From: an uncultured Rhizobiaceae group bacterium
GTDB taxonomy: Bacteria; Pseudomonadota; Alphaproteobacteria; Rhizobiales; Rhizobiaceae
DNA length: 8,802 nt
Assembly: GCA_937944075.1 (NCBI GenBank)
Contig: CALDZZ010000224.1
Coordinates: 1 to 8,802 of the forward strand
Direction: 5' to 3'
Position numbers and translations under genes: made by a program
The notes under the pieces: model-generated
Told to the model about the DNA's origin: nothing
Seen by the model: only the letters and a program-made list of their open reading frames with translations
The model's database searches: none
Shown: piece after piece, positions 7,081 through 8,802 of the stretch
Numbering within the stretch: position 1 is the first letter of the stretch
Layout of the letters: every line of letters begins with the position of its first letter

Positions 7081-7812
7081 CTATAGACCGGTAAAGAAGC
7101 GCCCCAGGCGCAGGTTTTCAGGCCATTCCCAGACTGCTAGCGGATGCTTTTGATTTCTTATTGAGAAGAAAATGACATTTGCCTTGCCAACAAAATTCTC
7201 CAAGGGAACAAATCCGACACCAAGCCTGCTATCTGATGAGTTGTCGCGGTTATCACCCATCATGAAATAATGGCCTTCTGGCACCTCGAATACCCGGGTA
7301 TTGTCTGTGCTGCTGTTGTTTACATCCAGTGTACTGTAGGTGACACCATTTGGAAGTGTTTCTATGTACGACTGCACGAATTGACCAGTCTCATCATCGC
7401 TAAACAATGGGCCCCGCTCACGCTTGACTGCAACTCCATTGATATGAAGTGCGCCATCAATCATTTGTATTTTGTCGCCTGGCAAGCCCACTACCCGCTT
7501 GATGTAATCAATATTGGGGTTTGGCGGAAACTTGAACACAGCAATATCGCCGCGTTCCGGATTGGCAGACCAGATACGACCTTCAAACAAATCCGGCGCA
7601 AAGGGAAGAGAGTATTTTGAATACCCGTAACTGAATTTGGAAACGAAAAGATAATCCCCGACGAGCAGTGTATCTTTCATTGAACCGGAAGGTATGCTGA
7701 AAGGCTGAAACAGGAAGGTTCTCAGAATAACAGCCAGAATGAGTGCCTGAACGACAACCGAGACTGTTTCGCCAAAAGCGCCACCTTTATGCTCATCTTT
7801 TTCTTTAGACAA
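7081..7812 (-). CDS. lepB: Signal peptidase I
   Basis: LepB cleaves signal peptides from Sec- and Tat-exported preproteins on the outer face of the inner membrane. It has 243 residues. After a short polar N-terminus comes one membrane helix (about 15-35). The Ser/Lys catalytic dyad follows: Ser44 in IPSGSM (40-45) and Lys105 in YIKRVVGLPGD (103-113). The third signature, GDNRDNSSDSR, is at 186-196. All are intact. The start is TTG 7812. The next in-frame Met is residue 45, inside the active-site motif and beyond the membrane helix, and the 20 nt between the acpS stop and this codon offer no ATG or GTG start in frame. A GTGGA stretch about 8-9 nt upstream is only a weak ribosome-binding site. 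A TTG start in an essential gene suggests deliberately modest translation, but this is inference. Confidence 0.97.
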   Translation of the reverse strand: MSKEKDEHKGGAFGETVSVVVQALILAVILRTFLFQPFSIPSGSMKDTLLVGDYLFVSKFSYGYSKYSLPFAPDLFEGRIWSANPERGDIAVFKFPPNPNIDYIKRVVGLPGDKIQMIDGALHINGVAVKRERGPLFSDDETGQFVQSYIETLPNGVTYSTLDVNNSSTDNTRVFEVPEGHYFMMGDNRDNSSDSRLGVGFVPLENFVGKANVIFFSIRNQKHPLAVWEWPENLRLGRFFTGL

Positions 7813-7832
7813 GGACGTAATCCACTTCGATA

Positions 7833-8243
7833 TTAATTCTGTATGCCTTGCGGTAGCGCTTCAATGATTACGAAAGCCTGTGCAAGAGGAAAATCATCTG
7901 TAATCGTTACATGTACAAGAGGTTGGTAGCCATTGGGTATGAGTTTCGCAAGTCTTTTTGCAGCTCCATTTGTCAACTTCATGGTCGGCTTGCCGTTTTT
8001 ATCATTTACAACGCCCATGTCTCGCCAGTAAACACCATTTGAAATGCCGGTTCCCAATGCTTTGCAACACGCTTCCTTAGCCGCGAAACGTTTGGCATAG
8101 GAAGCAGCACGATTCTTGCGCCTGTCTGATTTCTGTTGTTCAACATCTGTAAAAATGCGGCTGATAAAGCGCTCACCATGACGCTCGAGTGACTTTTCTA
8201 TACGTCGAATATCAATCAAGTCGCTGCCCAGACCAATTATCAT
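7833..8243 (-). CDS. acpS: Holo-[acyl-carrier-protein] synthase
   Basis: AcpS transfers 4'-phosphopantetheine from CoA to the conserved Ser of acyl carrier protein, which activates it for fatty acid synthesis. The product has 136 residues, a normal length. The N-terminal motif MIIGLGSDLIDI contains the Mg2+-binding Asp8. The second motif, RFAAKEACCKALGTG at 52-66, contains Glu57. The C-terminal VHVTITDD (about 115-122) is also typical. The frame is open 18 codons further upstream, to 8297, but family members begin MIIGLGSD, so ATG 8243 was chosen. AGGTG about 12 nt upstream is a weak ribosome-binding site. The gene lies between the DUF2062 gene (64 nt gap) and lepB (20 nt gap) in the same operon. 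Confidence 0.96.
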   Translation of the reverse strand: MIIGLGSDLIDIRRIEKSLERHGERFISRIFTDVEQQKSDRRKNRAASYAKRFAAKEACCKALGTGISNGVYWRDMGVVNDKNGKPTMKLTNGAAKRLAKLIPNGYQPLVHVTITDDFPLAQAFVIIEALPQGIQN

Positions 8244-8266
8244 AAGAAAATGCACACCTGTGATTA

Positions 8267-8286
8267 CATTGCAAAACTCATTGCAA
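8267..8286. repeat. Two tandem copies of CATTGCAA, 12 bp apart, upstream of acpS
   Basis: The octamer CATTGCAA occurs at 8267-8274 and again at 8279-8286 in the 64-nt gap between the DUF2062 gene and acpS (TTGCAATG when read in the direction of transcription). A 12 bp spacing is close to one helical turn, so it could be a weak binding site. It could also be chance in AT-rich DNA. No promoter boxes were convincingly recognised next to it. Confidence 0.35.
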
Positions 8287-8307
8287 CATATTGGCAATCA
8301 CCAAAAA

Positions 8308-8802
8308 TTACAAACCGGAGGATTGTTTTTCAGCTTTTTTGGCAATGCGCTTGCGGCGCGTCTGATTAAAAACACCTGCGGCCCAACGCGTTAGCATATA
8401 TCCAATAATGCCAAAGAAAATACCAAGTGGAATACCGCCAATCAACATAGGCTTGATGATTGGATCCCATATACCAATAAACGCGTCCATTATTCCACCA
8501 AGGCCGTTACCAAAAAAACTGACATCTTTTAATTCAGGGGCGTTTTGTGCGACATCGTCTGGTGTTTCTCCGGATAAAATAAAATTACCCAGATTGTAGG
8601 TCGAAGCCCAGATAAAGGGAAATGTAAGAGGATTGCCAAAGAATGTTCCGGAAGCAGCAGCTAAAAAATTGCCCGCTATGATATAGGCCACAATGAAGGC
8701 AATGATAAAATGCAGGCCTAGCAACGGAGTGAAAGAGGCGAAAACACCAGCAGCAACGCCCGCAGAAATTGCATGTGGAGACGCTGTTAACCTGAGTACG
8801 CG
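8308..8802 (-). CDS. DUF2062 membrane protein (5' end outside window)
   Basis: The frame is open from the stop TAA at 8308-8310 to the window edge, with 164 residues visible, so the start is beyond 8802. The visible N-terminal part contains SPHAISAGVAAGVFASFTP followed by LLGLHF, the hallmark of DUF2062 proteins. Further conserved-looking stretches are FFGNPLTFPFIW and a closing Gly/Ile-rich helix. Two to three membrane segments can be seen: about the first 50 visible residues, and a hydrophobic stretch near the C-terminus (IGGIPLGIFFGIIGYML). A strongly basic tail (TRRKRIAKKAEK) follows and is probably cytoplasmic. The molecular function is not established. A TTG at 8724 is internal, not the start, because the domain runs through it. 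Its place ahead of acpS matches the order known from Hyphomicrobiales, and it probably shares the operon promoter upstream of the window. Confidence 0.9.
   Translation of the reverse strand, partial: RVLRLTASPHAISAGVAAGVFASFTPLLGLHFIIAFIVAYIIAGNFLAAASGTFFGNPLTFPFIWASTYNLGNFILSGETPDDVAQNAPELKDVSFFGNGLGGIMDAFIGIWDPIIKPMLIGGIPLGIFFGIIGYMLTRWAAGVFNQTRRKRIAKKAEKQSSGL

Noticed and set aside
7270..7620. 116-codon plus-strand frame opposite lepB
   Set aside because: It is a shadow of LepB, whose catalytic motifs are intact in this interval. No family resemblance was seen.
8244..8297. N-terminal extension of AcpS by 18 residues
   Set aside because: AcpS proteins begin at or near MIIGLGSD. The extra residues are not family-like, and the 54 nt are better seen as a leader.

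Overview
The window looks like the chromosome of an alphaproteobacterium, most likely Hyphomicrobiales (Rhizobiales). The main reason is the minus-strand gene order DUF2062 - acpS - lepB - rnc - era - recO, which is the order I know from that group, together with alphaproteobacterial-style protein sequences. The DNA is clearly less GC-rich than most members of the order, so I do not name a genus.

Layout. The left part (1-4171) reads on the + strand. It holds the 3' end of an ABC-F ATPase gene cut by the window start, a ~150 bp gap with a possible promoter, a two-gene unit of a Flp-type pilin and a membrane-bound CHASE2-GGDEF diguanylate cyclase only 12 nt apart, and an 84-nt gap followed by a 12-helix MFS transporter. 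The right part (4168-8802) reads on the - strand as one tightly packed operon. In transcription order it is a DUF2062 membrane protein (5' end outside the window), acpS, lepB, rnc, era, recO and a PaaI-like hotdog thioesterase. The two blocks converge, and the stop codons of the transporter and the thioesterase overlap.

How the genes work together. The minus-strand operon is housekeeping. AcpS activates acyl carrier protein, LepB cleaves signal peptides, RNase III and Era act on rRNA processing and 30S maturation, and RecO acts in recombinational repair. The thioesterase at the end is translationally coupled to recO (ATGA overlap), but its substrate is unknown. The pilin/cyclase pair is the most suggestive accessory element: an apparently active c-di-GMP synthase with an extracytoplasmic sensor domain sits directly behind a surface pilin gene, with no other tad/cpa pilus genes in view.

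No rRNA, tRNA, CRISPR array, insertion sequence or phage gene was seen. I found no convincing wholly new system. The pilin-cyclase pair is the best candidate for follow-up.
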